Of a stretch of DNA of 64,000 nt, positions 37,160 through 50,175 are shown piece after piece. The notes beneath the pieces were generated by a model. It did no database searches and was not told where the DNA came from. It saw only the letters and a program-made list of their open reading frames with translations. Origin of the DNA: Vanessa cardui. Taxonomy: Eukaryota > Arthropoda > Insecta > Lepidoptera > Nymphalidae. Location of the stretch: contig NC_061131.1 of NCBI RefSeq assembly GCF_905220365.1, positions 806,001 through 870,000 on the forward strand, in the 5' to 3' direction. Each line of letters starts with the position of its first letter. Position 1 is the first letter of the stretch. Made by a program: the position numbers and the translations under genes.

Positions 37160-37434
37160 AGCTAAGGCCTCCTCTCCCTTTGAGGCCCTTTGAGGAGAAG
37201 GTTTGTGACATATTCCACCACGCTGTTCCTATGCCGTTTGGTGGAATACACATGTGACTGAATTTGTAAGAAATTAGACACATGCAAATATCCTCACGAT
37301 GTTTTCCTTCACAGCTGAGCGCTAGATGAAACACAAATTAAGTACGTAAATATTCAGTGGTGCTTGCCTGGATTTGAACCCGCAATTATCGGTTAACAAG
37401 CACGCGTTTTAACCACTGGACCATCTCGGCTCAC
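37160..37434 (-). mobile_element. SINE S1, minus strand, copy B
   Basis: Partner of 13608-13861. It keeps 'gctaaggcctcctctccc' and has a short duplication of 'ccctttgagg'. Confidence 0.9.
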
Positions 37435-38073
37435 ATTCATACATAAACCCTAAACACATTACACTCCATTTTGGGGGTCGTTTAAAAAAACCTCATTTAC
37501 AAGTTATTACACTAATTTACGATACGAAAATTACAATAAAATTCACGGCTTAAAATGGAAACCCAGATATCGTTGGAAGCAGCGGTTTTCAATAATTATC
37601 ATAATAATTTAGAAAATACGTGCACAGATACTTAATGTTTTCTTAGAACCTTCTAAAAGCTTTATTACACTCTTGATAATAAAAGGCTGATTATATTCTT
37701 GACCCACAAAAACCATTTTATTTAATGCTAATAATTCTTCGTTACATAATTCTGTCCTGCTTGATAGAAAATGTAGGTTAATTAAGTCAAGAACCTAAGC
37801 ACGTATTCTACGTAAATCGAAAACTTTAAATGAAAATTACAGGTTTAAATCTGAGAAATAGTAACAAATAAGGTCGCTCCTTTTTGTATCCGTTGGCATT
37901 TTGCGTGTTATAAATGAGGTTTTAACACTGGCTCACTCGCTTGGAAATTGACCAACGGCAAATGCTATTTGATTTTGGAATAAGTGGCGCTTGCTAATGT
38001 TCTAAAGTTAGTAATGTAAGTATTTCACTGTTGGATAACGGTGTCCTCTCCTCTCGGATGCACATGGGCAGTG

Positions 38074-38185
38074 GGCACATGTAGGCAAGTAATCTGACAC
38101 AAGTTGACTTTCTGATTTCATCACGAGATGAATTTTAAATACTATGTTTAGTTGTTTAATTAGGGGTTTGTGAAACTTGACAAAT
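38074..38185. other. Segment present only in copy B
   Basis: About 112 bases lie between 'cacatgggcagt' and 'caaatccatggg', which are adjacent in copy A. It includes 'gggcacatgtaggcaag' and 'tcacgagatgaattt', reminiscent of decayed SINE S1 body (minus strand). It is either a deletion in A or an insertion in B; no clear target duplication was seen. Confidence 0.6.
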
Positions 38186-38262
38186 CCATGGGTAATATAT
38201 TTAAAAGGCATATTATTTGATACAAGATTTTATAGATTATAAAAAAGCGTGGAGTTAATACC

Positions 38263-38475
38263 TGTCGACTTCCAAACAGGATATATTAATTTAAATAATT
38301 TTATTTAACTAACTTGACATTGTATTTTACTACTGAGTTTCTTCCCGGTTCTTCCCGGTAGAATCTACTTTCGGAACCGGTGGTAGCTTCACTTAATTAT
38401 AAAATGACGATTCAAAAGTGCTTGTAAAAGCCTACTTCAATAATGTTTATTTTGATTTTGATTTTAATACATACC
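38263..38475 (+). repeat. RTE-like tail repeat (family R), copy B
   Basis: Partner of 14583-14815, lacking about 25 bases of the 'aaatgttggaaaagag' part but keeping a better 'tttattttgattttgatttt' end. Confidence 0.8.
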
Positions 38476-39039
38476 AATTCATTGTTAATAAATACATTTT
38501 CTAAAAAGCTAGGGCTTATTAATTTAAATAATTTATTTCATGATAATATCAGAGGATATTTTTTATATAAATCAAACGATTTAACAAAAACATTTAATAC
38601 CGATTTTAATTAAATTTCTAGAACGTTTTTTTCTGATTACAAGTTTGTTAACGTTAATTAAGACCAACCGGATTATGGTCTAGATGAACAAAAAGCCAAA
38701 AGTTATTCAAGTAAGCCTTTACAAGCGATTTGATTCGTAATAAAAAAAATAAATGTTAGTGGAATCATTAAATAAAGATTTATGTTTCATAGAATATTTT
38801 ATTTTAATTTTATATGTTGAACGATAAAATTACAAACATATCTCCATGATTTTTCAAAGTATATGATCCATACTATTAAAAAAGTAAGGTCATATAGGTC
38901 TCCCTTTTAAGGTGATTGTAAAAAATTCAACTTGCTGCTCCAATAAGGGTCGATGGATACCACATTTGGTAGAATGTTGTTAAAATTAAATATATGCAGG
39001 CTTAAGGGGACTACAGGAGCTAATTGCCCTTGAGAATCA

Positions 39040-39185
39040 CGCGCACACATACATACACTAACGAGTCTAACGACAAAAACGGCATGTCCCCGCGCGCACT
39101 ACGCTTAGCGAGGCGGCGAGGTTACGCCTGAATATTCCAATAGATGGCGCCGAACCGCCGCGCGCCGCGCCGAGCGAAAGCGAAG
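39040..39185. other. CpG-rich subterminal block of the TTAA element
   Basis: 'gtccccgcgcgcactacgc', 'gaggcggcgaggttacgcc' and 'aaccgccgcgcgccgcgccg' contrast sharply with the AT-rich surroundings. 'agatggcgccgaacc' is included. Function unknown; transposase binding or promoter activity is possible but not shown. Confidence 0.7.
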
Positions 39186-39995
39186 CGAAGTCAATTCTAT
39201 CAATCATAGATTTCATAAAAATAGACAGGACAACAGAATTATTTTAATTTCTTTGTGCCATTTAAAAAATTATGATAAAATTAAACTGAATTAATTAAAC
39301 TTAAGTTATTATTATTTTATGTACAAAAAATAGTTAATTTAAACATTTTTTCTTTAATTTTTACTGTATCAATTCAATTAGTTGTAATACTAAATATTAA
39401 ATCGTACCTATTTTTAAATTTTATAAGTTTGTTAAGCGATTTATTAAATAAAATTGGAACTGTTCGTAATTTGTACACTGACAAAAAGCGTAGAGTTTGT
39501 TCATTTTACTAATATCGGTACACAAAGAAAAAAAATCAAGTTAAAAAAGTCAGCATCAAAAAGTTACTATAAAAATAATATCGTCAAGTCAGTTTAGTAG
39601 AATTATTGGTTAACTCGGTCAATCACAGTGGGTTTAGTCATAAATCTCATAAAAATAGTTTGGATATTAGAATTATTTGTATTGTTTTTGACTGATATTT
39701 GAAATAAAACTGATTCAATTAAATTCAAATATTTTTAATTATTTTTGGTTTAACAAAAAAACAAATAAATTTCGTTTCAATTTTTTTATTAAAATATTTT
39801 TTTTAATTATTTGTTCGTCGTCGTTCGTTATTAAAATATCTTGGATACTTGCAATCAATATTTCACCCACTTTCACTGAAGCTACGAGCTAAAATTTTTC
39901 AATTGTTACTATTTCCAATCTTTAAAAAATATTGAATTACGTATATGACACTTCTAAATATTTTAGTTCTTTGGTTCACAAAAATTACATATTTC

Positions 39996-40110
39996 AAGAT
40001 GGCCCAGTGGGTAGAACGCGCGCATCTTATTGCGGGTTCAAACCCAGGCAAGCACCACTAAATATTCATGTGATGTGCTAATTTGTATTTATTTATTTTT
40101 TTTATTATTA
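39996..40110 (+). mobile_element. SINE S1 head fragment nested in the TTAA element
   Basis: 'agatggcccagtgggtagaa', a deletion, then 'gcgggttcaaacccaggc' and 'aagcaccactaaatattcat'. Its body is missing. Confidence 0.85.
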
Positions 40111-40237
40111 AATTTCATCCATACATAAAACTTAAACTCTAACGTAATAGAAATAGCTTCCGTGTTATTTTTTTTCGATTTTCTTAATTCTGAAAAAATA
40201 AATGCATAGTTGTTAGGAATTAAATTTTAATAATTAT

Positions 40238-40240
<3 letters not shown>

Positions 40241-40314
<74 letters not shown>
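40241..40314. repeat. (AT)n array inside the TTAA element
   Basis: An AT array of about 74 bp that follows the SINE fragment. Confidence 0.95.
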
Positions 40315-40317
<3 letters not shown>

Positions 40318-40351
40318 AATATAGTCCTTTAAAAATAATAAAACTTTAGTT

Positions 40352-40425
40352 CAGAGTGCGGGGATCGAACCCGCACATTCCTTCTTGGACTTGCTTGCAT
40401 TGACCAAATACTCCATGGTGACTGT
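40352..40425 (-). other. tRNA-like fragment (T arm only)
   Basis: On the minus strand 'gcgggttcgatccccgc' forms a 5-bp T stem with a 7-nt loop, followed by 'actctgaac'. No D arm or 5' acceptor pairs with it, so this is a tRNA-derived relic and not a tRNA gene. Confidence 0.4.
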
Positions 40426-41223
40426 AAGAAATCTGTCGAAAAATCTGATTCTATGCGAACTAATTGCATTGTTTTTAATAAATGTTTCCAATAATCATTA
40501 TTTATAATATATATATGTTTACTAATTAAATACTCTTACCTTTTCATATTATCTTTCATATGTTCGGCTTTTTAATTTATATGAACGTTTTTTAGTTTTC
40601 TTCACAGATTGTACTTTATTTCCCATGTTTACAAAATTAAACTTTATAAAAAATAACTTAACAAAAAAATAAATGGCTAACTACAACTAGACTATTTTAA
40701 CTTAATATATTTATTTACATAAAAGAATAATATTCGACAATTAATTTACAATTAAATTTACACAAAAATAAAATCTACGAGATTTTATTCGCAACGATGC
40801 GGTGAAAAGAGCGACACGTCTGTATAGCAACAGGCCTCGGCCGGCAGTGTCTGTACGAGGCGCTCACGCACACATGCTTACGCATTTTGGTCGAAAATAA
40901 GAAAATCTGATTTAAAAAAAATCTATTGATTTTACTAAATAATTAACATAATAAATTTTTAGTATATTGTTTGTAGAATAATCTGACAAAAGACCAAAAT
41001 TATTGAAGGTATATAAGTGTAGTTAAAAAACAAAAAAAGACTTTTTTAGAGGTAACTTTGCGATTTTTTTCTATCGTACCAAATTAATTACATCATGTTT
41101 TCAACACAATTAATAACTAGCATCTATCCTAAAGATTAACATATATTTTTTTCATTTGGTTTATTGCATTGGATTATATACTTTTTGGCATTTTAAAACT
41201 TGCATTTAGCTCATGTAGTCCCC

Positions 41224-41362
41224 TTAATCGCGATGTTTTCCTTCACCAACATGAATTATAAACACAAATTAAGTAGGTGAAAATTACGTGCTTGCCTGGA
41301 TTTGAACCGAAAATCATTAGATAAGATGCATGCGTCAAACCACTAGGCCATCTTGACTATAG
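41224..41362 (-). mobile_element. SINE S1 right part, split by the TTAA element, copy B
   Basis: It continues the SINE that starts just before 39006, including 'cgatgttttccttcacc' and 'ccactaggccatcttgac'. Confidence 0.8.
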
Positions 41363-41624
41363 TAGTATTAATTTATTTTTCTTTGTATCAAGATGTAATT
41401 TCAGCTAAACAATCATCAATTAAGATACATGCTTTCTAAACACTGGGATATCTCAGTCGGTTGTGTAAAGGGGTAATTTCCAAGATCCTATTCTAGAAAT
41501 GTATCTACTGGTATAAGAATATGCTACTCTTGGGTGCTGTAATACTCCGAAATAGTATACATTATATTTATACCATTTCTTTTAATAATAAATTCGACTT
41601 CTGCGAAGACAGGGCCATTAGCCT

Positions 41625-41904
41625 TTTTTATGGTATTGGTTAGCGGAAGAGCATATGGGCCACCTGATGGTAAGTGGTCACCATTACCCATAGACAATGA
41701 CGCTGTAAGAAATATTAACTATTCCTTACATCGTTAATGTGCCACCAACCTTGGGAACTAAGATGTTATATCCCTCGTGCCTGTAATTACACTGGCTCAC
41801 TCACCCTTCAAACAAACAATACTGAGTATTGTTATTTGGCGGTAGAATAACTGATATGTGGGTGGTACCTACCCAGACAGGCTTGCACATAGCCCTAACA
41901 CCTA
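41625..41904 (+). repeat. Repeat family G, copy B
   Basis: Partner of 15745-16022, with 'gtgccaccaaccttgggaac' complete where A has a small deletion. Confidence 0.9.
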
Positions 41905-42347
41905 TTTTAAATAAAACTGGATGTTTGTATACCAGATGAGAATAGCGGGCTTCAACACAGTTTGACCGATCACTATGAAATTTAATATTACTTTATGGAG
42001 ACGGTTATATTATTAGCTGGAATTCGCAAATAGATTTGACATTAATCACTTACAACAATAATATTCAAGAGACAGCAAAACAAGGTTACCTACTGTAGTT
42101 CGTTCCACAGTCAAGCTCCTAGGGAATTTAATACTTGAGCATATTTTCTTTATCCTCGATTGATTATTATATATGAAAAATCATTGCCATTAGAAAAATC
42201 TCAAGCTTTGTATACCATGCAGTTAAGACGGCCGTGACCTGAGCTAATGGTCTTCGAATAAATAATGTTAAAGATCAATAAAAAGCAAGTTCATTTAAAT
42301 ATCATGTTATATGATACAGTTTGTTTGGACTTACTATCTATAATATG

Positions 42348-42349
<2 letters not shown>

Positions 42350-42401
<52 letters not shown>
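42350..42401. repeat. (TA)n array: empty site of the Helitron
   Basis: Unbroken TA array between 'taatatgc' and 'tgtttatgattgatagc'. In copy A the same flanks hold the Helitron. Confidence 0.95.
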
Positions 42402-42404
<3 letters not shown>

Positions 42405-42534
42405 TATGATTGATAGCATACCTAGTGAATGAAACGATTGCCTCCTGGCTATTTCTATTCAAATACAATACGTATTTAATTAATTTCACAAAAAAAGATA
42501 CCGCTAATTTACTTTCGCCGTTTCCTCACAGGTC

Positions 42535-42640
42535 AGGGTGTTTCTCTTTCCGAACCGAAGGTGTTTAAATTGACAATCAATAAGAAAGTGTAATGCTTCT
42601 ACATTGAATAAAGTAAGTTGAGCTTGAGTTTGAGTATGCA
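42535..42640 (+). repeat. RTE-like tail repeat (family R variant), copy B
   Basis: Partner of 18655-18752. Confidence 0.55.
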
Positions 42641-43042
42641 CTGCTAATACTATAGTGTAGCCAGCTGAAATTTGGAACATTAGTCTTTTCAAAAACATCC
42701 CTTATGAAAAAAAAATCAACTCCAAGGATGCTACATGAATTTTACTTATACGCAGTCGGAGAAGGCTGTCAGGGCTGTATAAAGTCATGAAACTGTATTG
42801 ACGATATATAATAACATGCCTTGTATAATTTGTAAACGTGGCCGGGCAATTAAAATCTAAAACACGTTATTCCGAGGACAAAAGCCCAATGACGTCATTA
42901 CTCCATCGTTTGTAAACATTAAAGTAGTAATTAAATGTTAATTGTCCATAAATTTTCTTAAGCATTTAACAGGATTATAGAATAAGTTTTAAGTGAACTT
43001 CCTTATTTTGATAACATTAAATTTGGGTGTGCTATAGTATAA

Positions 43043-43352
43043 GAGCCGAGATGTCCCAGTGGTTAGAACGCGTGCCTCTTAACCGATGATTGCGGTTTGA
43101 AACCCAGGCACCAAGTGACCACCACCAATGAATTTTCATGTGCTTAATTTGTGTTCGTAATTCAACTCTGGCTCGGTGTTGAAACAAAACATTGTGCGGA
43201 AATCTGCATGAAATTCCGCCACATGTGTTTTTCACCAAACCGCATTGGAACGGCGTGGAAAAATATGTTTCAAACCTTCTCGTCAAAGGGAGAAGAGATC
43301 TTAGCCTAGCAGTGGGAAATCGACAGGCTGTTGTTTTGTTGTTGTTGTTTTG
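43043..43352 (+). mobile_element. SINE S1 without the TA expansion, copy B
   Basis: Partner of 19155-19521. It reads 'caatgaattttcatgtgc' where A has the TA array, and 'caccaagtgacc' as an extra insertion. Confidence 0.9.
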
Positions 43353-44179
43353 CAACAATACTACACTGGCTTTAGTAAAAGTTGATGTTTTGGCAACGAA
43401 CGGTGAATTGCAAAGATGTATGTCACCTGATATTCGATATTCAAAGTTTCGGGTTAAAGAACCGTCTTTAGTGTAGAGCCAGTGGATTCACTTAAGTTTC
43501 AAACTTATTCAATAGGGAATGTAAACTGTACCCTTCTCATCGTAGACTTTTGTCACTATCGAACTTCTTACATACATATATGTGAGCAAAGTGAGCATAT
43601 TTCAAAGGACAAGTTTTTTAAAAAAAGGAAAGAAGTCATATACCCAATTTTTCTCTTTAATTGCAAACATTCTCAAGGGCTATTAAAGAAAAACCTTCCC
43701 TCCATTATAATGAGTGGGAACGCTTAATCAGAGAAGTAATTAAGACTGCTGATAGCACGAAAATCCATTTAATTAACTGTTAAGACCAAGTTGAATCCGA
43801 TGTCCAATTTTCTAAATCTAAATTCTGTAAAAGTTTGGCCAAAAGCGTATTTTTTATCTCACAAACCATTTCGAATATTTATTGACTGTACGGGTAGGTT
43901 TAACGTGGGATCAATCTGAGCAAGCACTTCTGAGTATCTAATTGCTTACTTTGTATATATCGTCTCCAAATGTTTATCTTTAATCCTCAATTCCTAAAAG
44001 TACAAATTTGGTGCTTGACCATTTATTCTTGCCACTGACGATATCATTTATCTCATGGTCCATGGAAGGAACTTAATCGGTAGCTTTGTTCAAACATCTG
44101 GTTAGGACCTTCATCGATCATATATTATACCACCAGGCAGCAATAAGTAGTTTAGTTTAAAGGTGGATTAAACCATCAT

Positions 44180-44311
44180 AGCTACAGGGACAAGGGACGT
44201 CACATTCTTGTTCTCAAAATTGGTGCCACATTGCCTGTGTAAAATTTTATATGGCGCTATTAGCAGTGATGACTATCTGCCATCAGGTGACATATTTACA
44301 AGTCCGCCTAT
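44180..44311 (-). repeat. Repeat family G, decayed, copy B
   Basis: Partner of 20384-20520. Confidence 0.65.
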
Positions 44312-44332
44312 CAATGCAATAATCCTGGCATT

Positions 44333-44550
44333 GACGATATCCGTGGTCGAGTAGTGTGTACACCGTTTTTCATGGATACGCCACTCTGAGGTCCCGGGTT
44401 CGATTGCCGGCCGAGTCGATATAGAAAATTCATTCGTTTTCTATGTTGTCTTGAGTCTGGGTGTTTGTGGTACCGTCGTTACTTCTGATTTTCTATAACA
44501 CAAGTGCTTCAGCTACTCACATTGGGATCAGAGTAATGTATGTGATGTTC
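44333..44550 (+). mobile_element. tRNA-derived SINE S2, copy B
   Basis: Partner of 20536-20757, with 'cgccactctgaggtcccggg' and 'ggttcgattgccgg'. Confidence 0.85.
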
Positions 44551-45263
44551 CCATTTATTGGCATGGAAGGAGAACTGGAAGGAACCCTCTCTTTGTTACG
44601 GAAGTTATTTTCTTAAGTAGTACAAAAAGTACTAGTACAATTATCAGAATTTGATTCGAAAAAACAAATGACTGTTTAGGGGCTCGGGCTCAAACCCACA
44701 CTTTGCTGTGAAGATTAATTTGTTCTACCCCTGCACCATAACGGCCTTGATATTCAGCGAAATTACAAAGTATTTATAACATATTATTTACGAGGAAATT
44801 AGTTTACAAATATGAATATAATCCTCTTTAAGATTGTTTACGTTGCAACGGAGAGTTCTCAATTTAGTTCATAAACACAAGTTGTATGTTAATAAGACTT
44901 AATTTGTTAACTTTATATAATATAATTTGTAGGGTAAATTTAGAGCTACTATTGGAGTTTCAATAACAGCCACCCTTATACGGGTTTTGCCCCGTACATA
45001 TATTTATTTTACTTGAAATTTTCTTCGTAACATGATACATATAAATAGCAGTTATACATATGGGTTTAGTGTAAATTATCCTCTTTGAAAACGTCCAAAA
45101 TAAATTTTACTTATTAACTGCATAAAATGATAGAAAAATATCCTATCCTGGTACTGGGTTCAAACTCGACTACAAAAATTAAAAATTAAAACTAGTCTAT
45201 AAAAAATCACCAGGTTTTTTTTTAAATTTCGCAGTGGCCGTCTATAATAGCATACACCGTACT
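44551..45263. other. Unannotated stretch of copy B
   Basis: No gene. About 30 bases near 44985-45015 ('tttgccccgtacatat') are absent from copy A. Confidence 0.45.
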
Positions 45264-45493
45264 CCATATTCCACCACACTGTTCCATAGCGGGTTGGAAT
45301 ACACATGTAGCAGAATTTCAATTAAATTAGACACATGCAGGTTTCCTCAGTATGTTTTTCTTCACCGCTGAGCACGAGATGAATTATAAACACAAATTAA
45401 GCACATATATATATAGTGGTACTTTCCTGAGTTTAAACCCGAAATCATCGGTTAAGATGCACGCATTCTAACCACTGAGCCACCTCAGCTCAC
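45264..45493 (-). mobile_element. SINE S1, tail-deleted, minus strand, copy B
   Basis: Partner of 21455-21751; the tail side is replaced by 'agcatacaccgtactcc'. Confidence 0.88.
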
Positions 45494-47208
45494 AGCGTTG
45501 ACATAGAGGCACAAAACCTCAGAAAGCACATTCGTCTGAGTTCACTATATAGATAACAGTAACCAAATCAGGTCAGGTGGTTATCATCATCACTTATTAT
45601 ATACTTTAATAAAGGATACATAATATATCATATTCATTAGACCATCGCAATCGCGATATTTTTATCATTATACTAAAAGCTTTAAAAACTATCACAGTTT
45701 TAGTAAAAAAATGGTCACTTAGGTATCTTAACGGTGTTTGATTCTATTTGGCAAAGTTCCAACAAATAATTATTTATCGCCTCCTTTGGTTGGATCCATT
45801 AAGTAAATCTTTATTAATCCTCTACTTTTGTTTCTATGACAGCTTTTAATTCAGTTTGTGTGTCAGAGTTGCGTTTAGTGATCGGCACTCAAATAAGATA
45901 TTTGGAGATCTTTTTATGAAATTTATAGAGATATAAAAAAGTTTATAAAAATTTAGTGTTGTTCTTTTTTGAACTACTAGCTTTGTAAACTTTTACAAAG
46001 GTATCCAAGTTTTTGGGGACCGGCGGGATTCTAGCAAGTTTATACGGGATTTTGTGTTACAGATTAGAGAAGCTTCGGGATCATGACAATATAGATAATA
46101 TCCACGACTCCTCGCATCCTATTCTCCGCTTTTGGCTCAGTGGCGCTCGAGACGAAGTTGATATTACCCCTTGTACTCCTCGATAGTGCGTAAGTCAGCT
46201 CGTGACTATCCCAGCCAACGTCATATTTAAGGTCATCTGAAATAGGAGACGCGAGGTTACGGCTCTAGACATCCAAATTGTACATTTGGGAATTGAGTAT
46301 AAAAACTAAGTAATTCCAATACTCAGTCGTGCTTGTCTAAATTTGTACCTGCAATGAACAATGTGCCTTGATATCTATTGAGTTATGCGGTATAACTCTT
46401 GATAAATGCAAACTAAATATAGACATATAGAAATATTTTACATGTGATTTTCTGCTTGATTTAACACACAATGTATTTCGAGTTAACAATACAAACTCAC
46501 GTAAGTGTTTCGATAAGAGCTCTTATCCATTTCAAGACTTCGTTTTATTGGGAAAAGATTATGGCGTCACGATCGAGAACATTCGAAAGATTGAACGTTT
46601 TATATATAGTACCTTCCCGTCCCGAATTCTAAGTATGATTCTATCGGTTTAAGCAATACCCACCAGTGAAACTCCGATCTTAATTTTTTCCAACATTTTT
46701 TACAATCAGCTTAATTCTTCTTAATCGTTTTCTCGTTACATGCGTGGGGCTCTCCTGTACACTTCGCACCACCTTCCTCCAGTCGGGCCCTGGATCCTGT
46801 AGACGAATTTACTGTGTCTATCCATCAGTGCTCTTCCTCTATCTCTCTTCCCCCCACATAATATTTTAAATATCGTATCAACATAATATTTTTGCCTCAT
46901 TTGGGCAGAGGCAAGCCGCAGCCGCAGATCGGAACCTACATAATTGTTATAAAGATATTAGCTGCTCGAATTTGTAAGTGATAAATTAGACTTTTATTTA
47001 CTTCCTATCGACTCAAATACAAAAATACATCGAAATTAGTTTAACTATTTAAGGGAATTTAAATTACAAACACACCTGCGCTCACAATAGCATATCATTA
47101 AAGACATATGATTTCAATACCTTCTGGAACACTTAAAATACTCACATATTTGATTAACAAAACGAATCGAGCTTACTTTTTAAATAAGTTCAAGTTGATT
47201 CCAAGACG
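45494..47208. other. Unannotated, low-repeat part of copy B
   Basis: Corresponds to 21752-23467. No gene; the most diverged stretch from copy A is 46890-47170. Confidence 0.45.
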
Positions 47209-47477
47209 GGCGAGATGGCCCAGTGGTTAGAACGCGTGCAGCTGAACCGAGTACTGGAGGTTCAAATCCAGATAAGCACCAATAAAATTCATGTGCTTAA
47301 TTTGTGTTTATAATTCATCTAGTTCTCGGTGGTGAAGGAAAATGTCGTGAGAAAACCTGCATGTGTATTCTACCAATCCGCATTGGAACAGCGAGGTGGA
47401 ATATGTTCCAAAATCTTCTTCTCAAAGGAATAGCAGGCTGTAAAATTCCCATCAGTGGGAATTTTACAGGCTGTTGT
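47209..47477 (+). mobile_element. SINE S1, copy B
   Basis: Partner of 23468-23700, with a fuller tail 'gggaattttacaggctgttg' and a short inverted stretch 'aaaattcccatcagtgggaa' near 47442. Confidence 0.88.
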
Positions 47478-48311
47478 TAAATCCAAGACGTCGGACAGTT
47501 TTAAAGTAAACAAGAAACATTAAAAACAAATTTAGCTCTTTGCTCTATTTGAACACGTAAAATATAACAAGGATATTTGTGTAATTGCTGTCATTCTCAA
47601 AATTTGCTCAATTCTCGCTATTAGGTAATGTAAATCATAAAATAACAACAAATAGATTAATTAGCAGAGCACCTGCGGCGTAGTCTTTGACGTGCCGTTG
47701 AAATTGTTTCGACGCAATAAACTCAACAACAGCTGTAAAAATATTTCCAAACTTCGTTGAAATTTTTAATGAAAAATAACTTAATAAATGACTATTTCGT
47801 TGGTATAATATCCAGTAAAAAAGACCTCAGATCCCGTATACTAAGTTTCAAAACTAGGATCAGCCTTGTTTCGGAGAGGTCATAAAGTCGTTCAACCTGC
47901 TCTTGATTTTTTTCTCATAACGCCGTAGGTGCCGTTCTTTTGGATAATAAGAACGATTGATTAGAAAAATTACTGAAATGCCACTTCAATTTAATTATAT
48001 GTATAGATTATAAATGGAAAGTAACTGTGTGTGTATCAGTTGCTCTTTCACAGCCAAACTAAACCGTATTTGATGATATTTCTTATAAAGCAAGCTAGAA
48101 TTCCAAGGAAGGATATAAAATTTATTTTCTAAACTTCGGATGACCATTAGTATCATTAAATATAGATATTACGTAACAGTTCATTGGTTGCATTCCACCA
48201 AACAGTATTTCGCTGGTTTTCAGAATATATCATAGAAATGTCAATGCTCATTTTCAATAATAATTTCAATTGCACAAATTATTAAAAGGTTTAATAGGGC
48301 GTTAATCATTA
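47478..48311. other. Unannotated stretch of copy B with the empty LINE site
   Basis: No gene. TTTA at 47990-47993 is the unoccupied LINE target. Confidence 0.55.
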
Positions 48312-48515
48312 TCATCCTTACATAGTATAATACAAAGTCGCTTACCACTGTCTGTCCCTGTGTATGCTTAGATCTTTAAAATTACGCAACAGATTTTGAT
48401 GCGTCGTTTTAAACGCATAGAGTTATTCGAAGGGGAAGATTTTTGTATATAAAACATGGACAATATAGTAAAGAAATACTGATGATTATAGAAGTTTCAA
48501 ATGTGATGTAACTAA
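48312..48515 (+). repeat. Repeat family C, copy B
   Basis: Partner of 27328-27510 but retaining 'caatatagtaaagaaatact', which links it to the family C reference at 30529. Confidence 0.65.
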
Positions 48516-48650
48516 CATTGCAATCGCTGGCGGAACCCTTTGAGATAATTCAAAATAATGGACTACAGATTACATATTCAACACCCTAAAAAGATCTTCG
48601 AAAAAGTTCAGAATGGAAACGCTATCTCTTAGTTTTTGTGGCCCGTGTGC

Positions 48651-48880
48651 GGAGGTACAGACTCATCAGATATTCTTCCAAACAACAGTACCCAGTATTG
48701 TTCTATTCCGAATCGAATGAGGCTAGTGTAACTACGCACAAGGAACAAAAAATGTTAGTTCCCTTGATTAGTGTCACCGTCTAAGGAATGGTTAATAATT
48801 CTTAGACCGCTATTGTCTAAGGGCAATGGTGATCTCTTAACATGAGAAGGCCCATTTGTTCGTCTGCCTACATATAAAAA
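48651..48880 (-). repeat. Repeat family G, minus strand, copy B
   Basis: Partner of 27641-27871. Confidence 0.75.
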
Positions 48881-49170
48881 AGGCTTAAGTTCTCCGTTGA
48901 GGTATTGGAATTTATTTCACAATTCTCCAATTTGGATTGGTACACACAGGTATTGCAGTGTTTTCCATCAGCAAGTTTTTCATGGTAATGCCTTCACCAT
49001 CGAGCACTAGATTGATTTTAAAACACAAATTAATTTTAAAGTTATTAATTTCGAATTTCGAGACACGAGAACACAATCTCGCGAACAAGACATTCGTAGA
49101 CAATGTCGAAATATCGAGCTCCACCGAACAAAAATAAAAAACATGGAAAATATCATGTTCATTTAAAATC

Positions 49171-49356
49171 TTATACAAATTAATTTAACTAATATGACTA
49201 TATTTTTTAAATGTTGTAAAAGAGTAACTATTGAGTTTCTTGCCGGTTCTTCTCGATAGAATCTTCTTCTCGATAGAATCTACTATCCAATGATGATTCA
49301 AAAGTGCTTGTAAAAGCCTACTTGAATAAAATTTATTTTGATTTTGATTTTATTAA
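49171..49356 (+). repeat. RTE-like tail repeat (family R), copy B
   Basis: Partner of 28160-28345. Confidence 0.85.
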
Positions 49357-50002
49357 TAAGACACATGGAAATTGAGTGGCCTTGAAACTGTAGTTATTGG
49401 TTAAGTTATTCCAATCACTGGAACATCTGGAATCAATTCAAAGTAAGACTAGGTCCATATCTACCATGAATATATTTTTTGATTTAACGGAGTCTTTGGA
49501 TATTTTGTTACACACGCTACATTTCTCACTTTGAACTCACGCTGTATTTGAGTTTTCTGTGTGACATCAAAATGAAATATGCGTCGTTTTCCAGCGTACT
49601 TGACGGGTAGTTTGAAAATTGCCTTTTCCATGTATATTTTTTAACAACAGAACCGAGATGAAATCTACTAACGTACACGTAAGCTAAGATTGAGTTCTAA
49701 TGAGTTTTCATAAACTTAATTTGTGTTTATAAATCTTCAGCTAGGTTGTGGGGGAAAAACATCGGAACAAACATTGCATGTATCAGATCCTGCTTCTTGT
49801 AACACTCAAACATATTACTTTTAAGTTTATTACTTGTGTTAGGATTGACGACAATAGCTCAAGGGATCAGGATCGACCCTGCGAATTCTATATCGCTAGG
49901 CTGCCATTTAACCATTTCGCTATTGACACTTAAACCCTTTTAAACTATTTATACCCTCTCATTAATAATTATTATTTACCTACTTTTTATTGAGAAATAT
50001 TT

Positions 50003-50175
50003 GTCACGAGCGGGTTCGCTCGCGTTTAAAAAAGTAGTCTATGTCCTTCCTTGATGGTCAAGCTTGCTTCACAACAAATTTCATCAAAATCGTTTAATTG
50101 GTTTGGTTGTGAAAGAGCGTCAGACAGACAAACAGAGTTACTTTCAGATCTATAATATCAATATAGATAGTATAG
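50003..50175 (+). repeat. Repeat family T, copy B
   Basis: Partner of 28994-29167. Confidence 0.75.

Larger units (their letters stand above)
39006..41223. mobile_element. TTAA-flanked (piggyBac-like) non-autonomous element, only in copy B
   Basis: The left terminus GGGGACTACAGGAGCTAA and the right terminus (inverted, GGGGACTACATGAGCTAA) match at 17 of 18 bases. TTAA stands immediately outside both (39002-39005 and 41224-41227), while copy A has one TTAA (15354-15357) in an otherwise unbroken SINE. TTAA duplication is the hallmark of piggyBac-type transposition. In 2,218 bp there is no long frame and no transposase. A CpG-rich region lies near the left end (about 39040-39180) and a smaller one near the right (about 40795-40885). 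A SINE piece, a TA array and a tRNA-like T arm are nested within. Confidence 0.9.
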
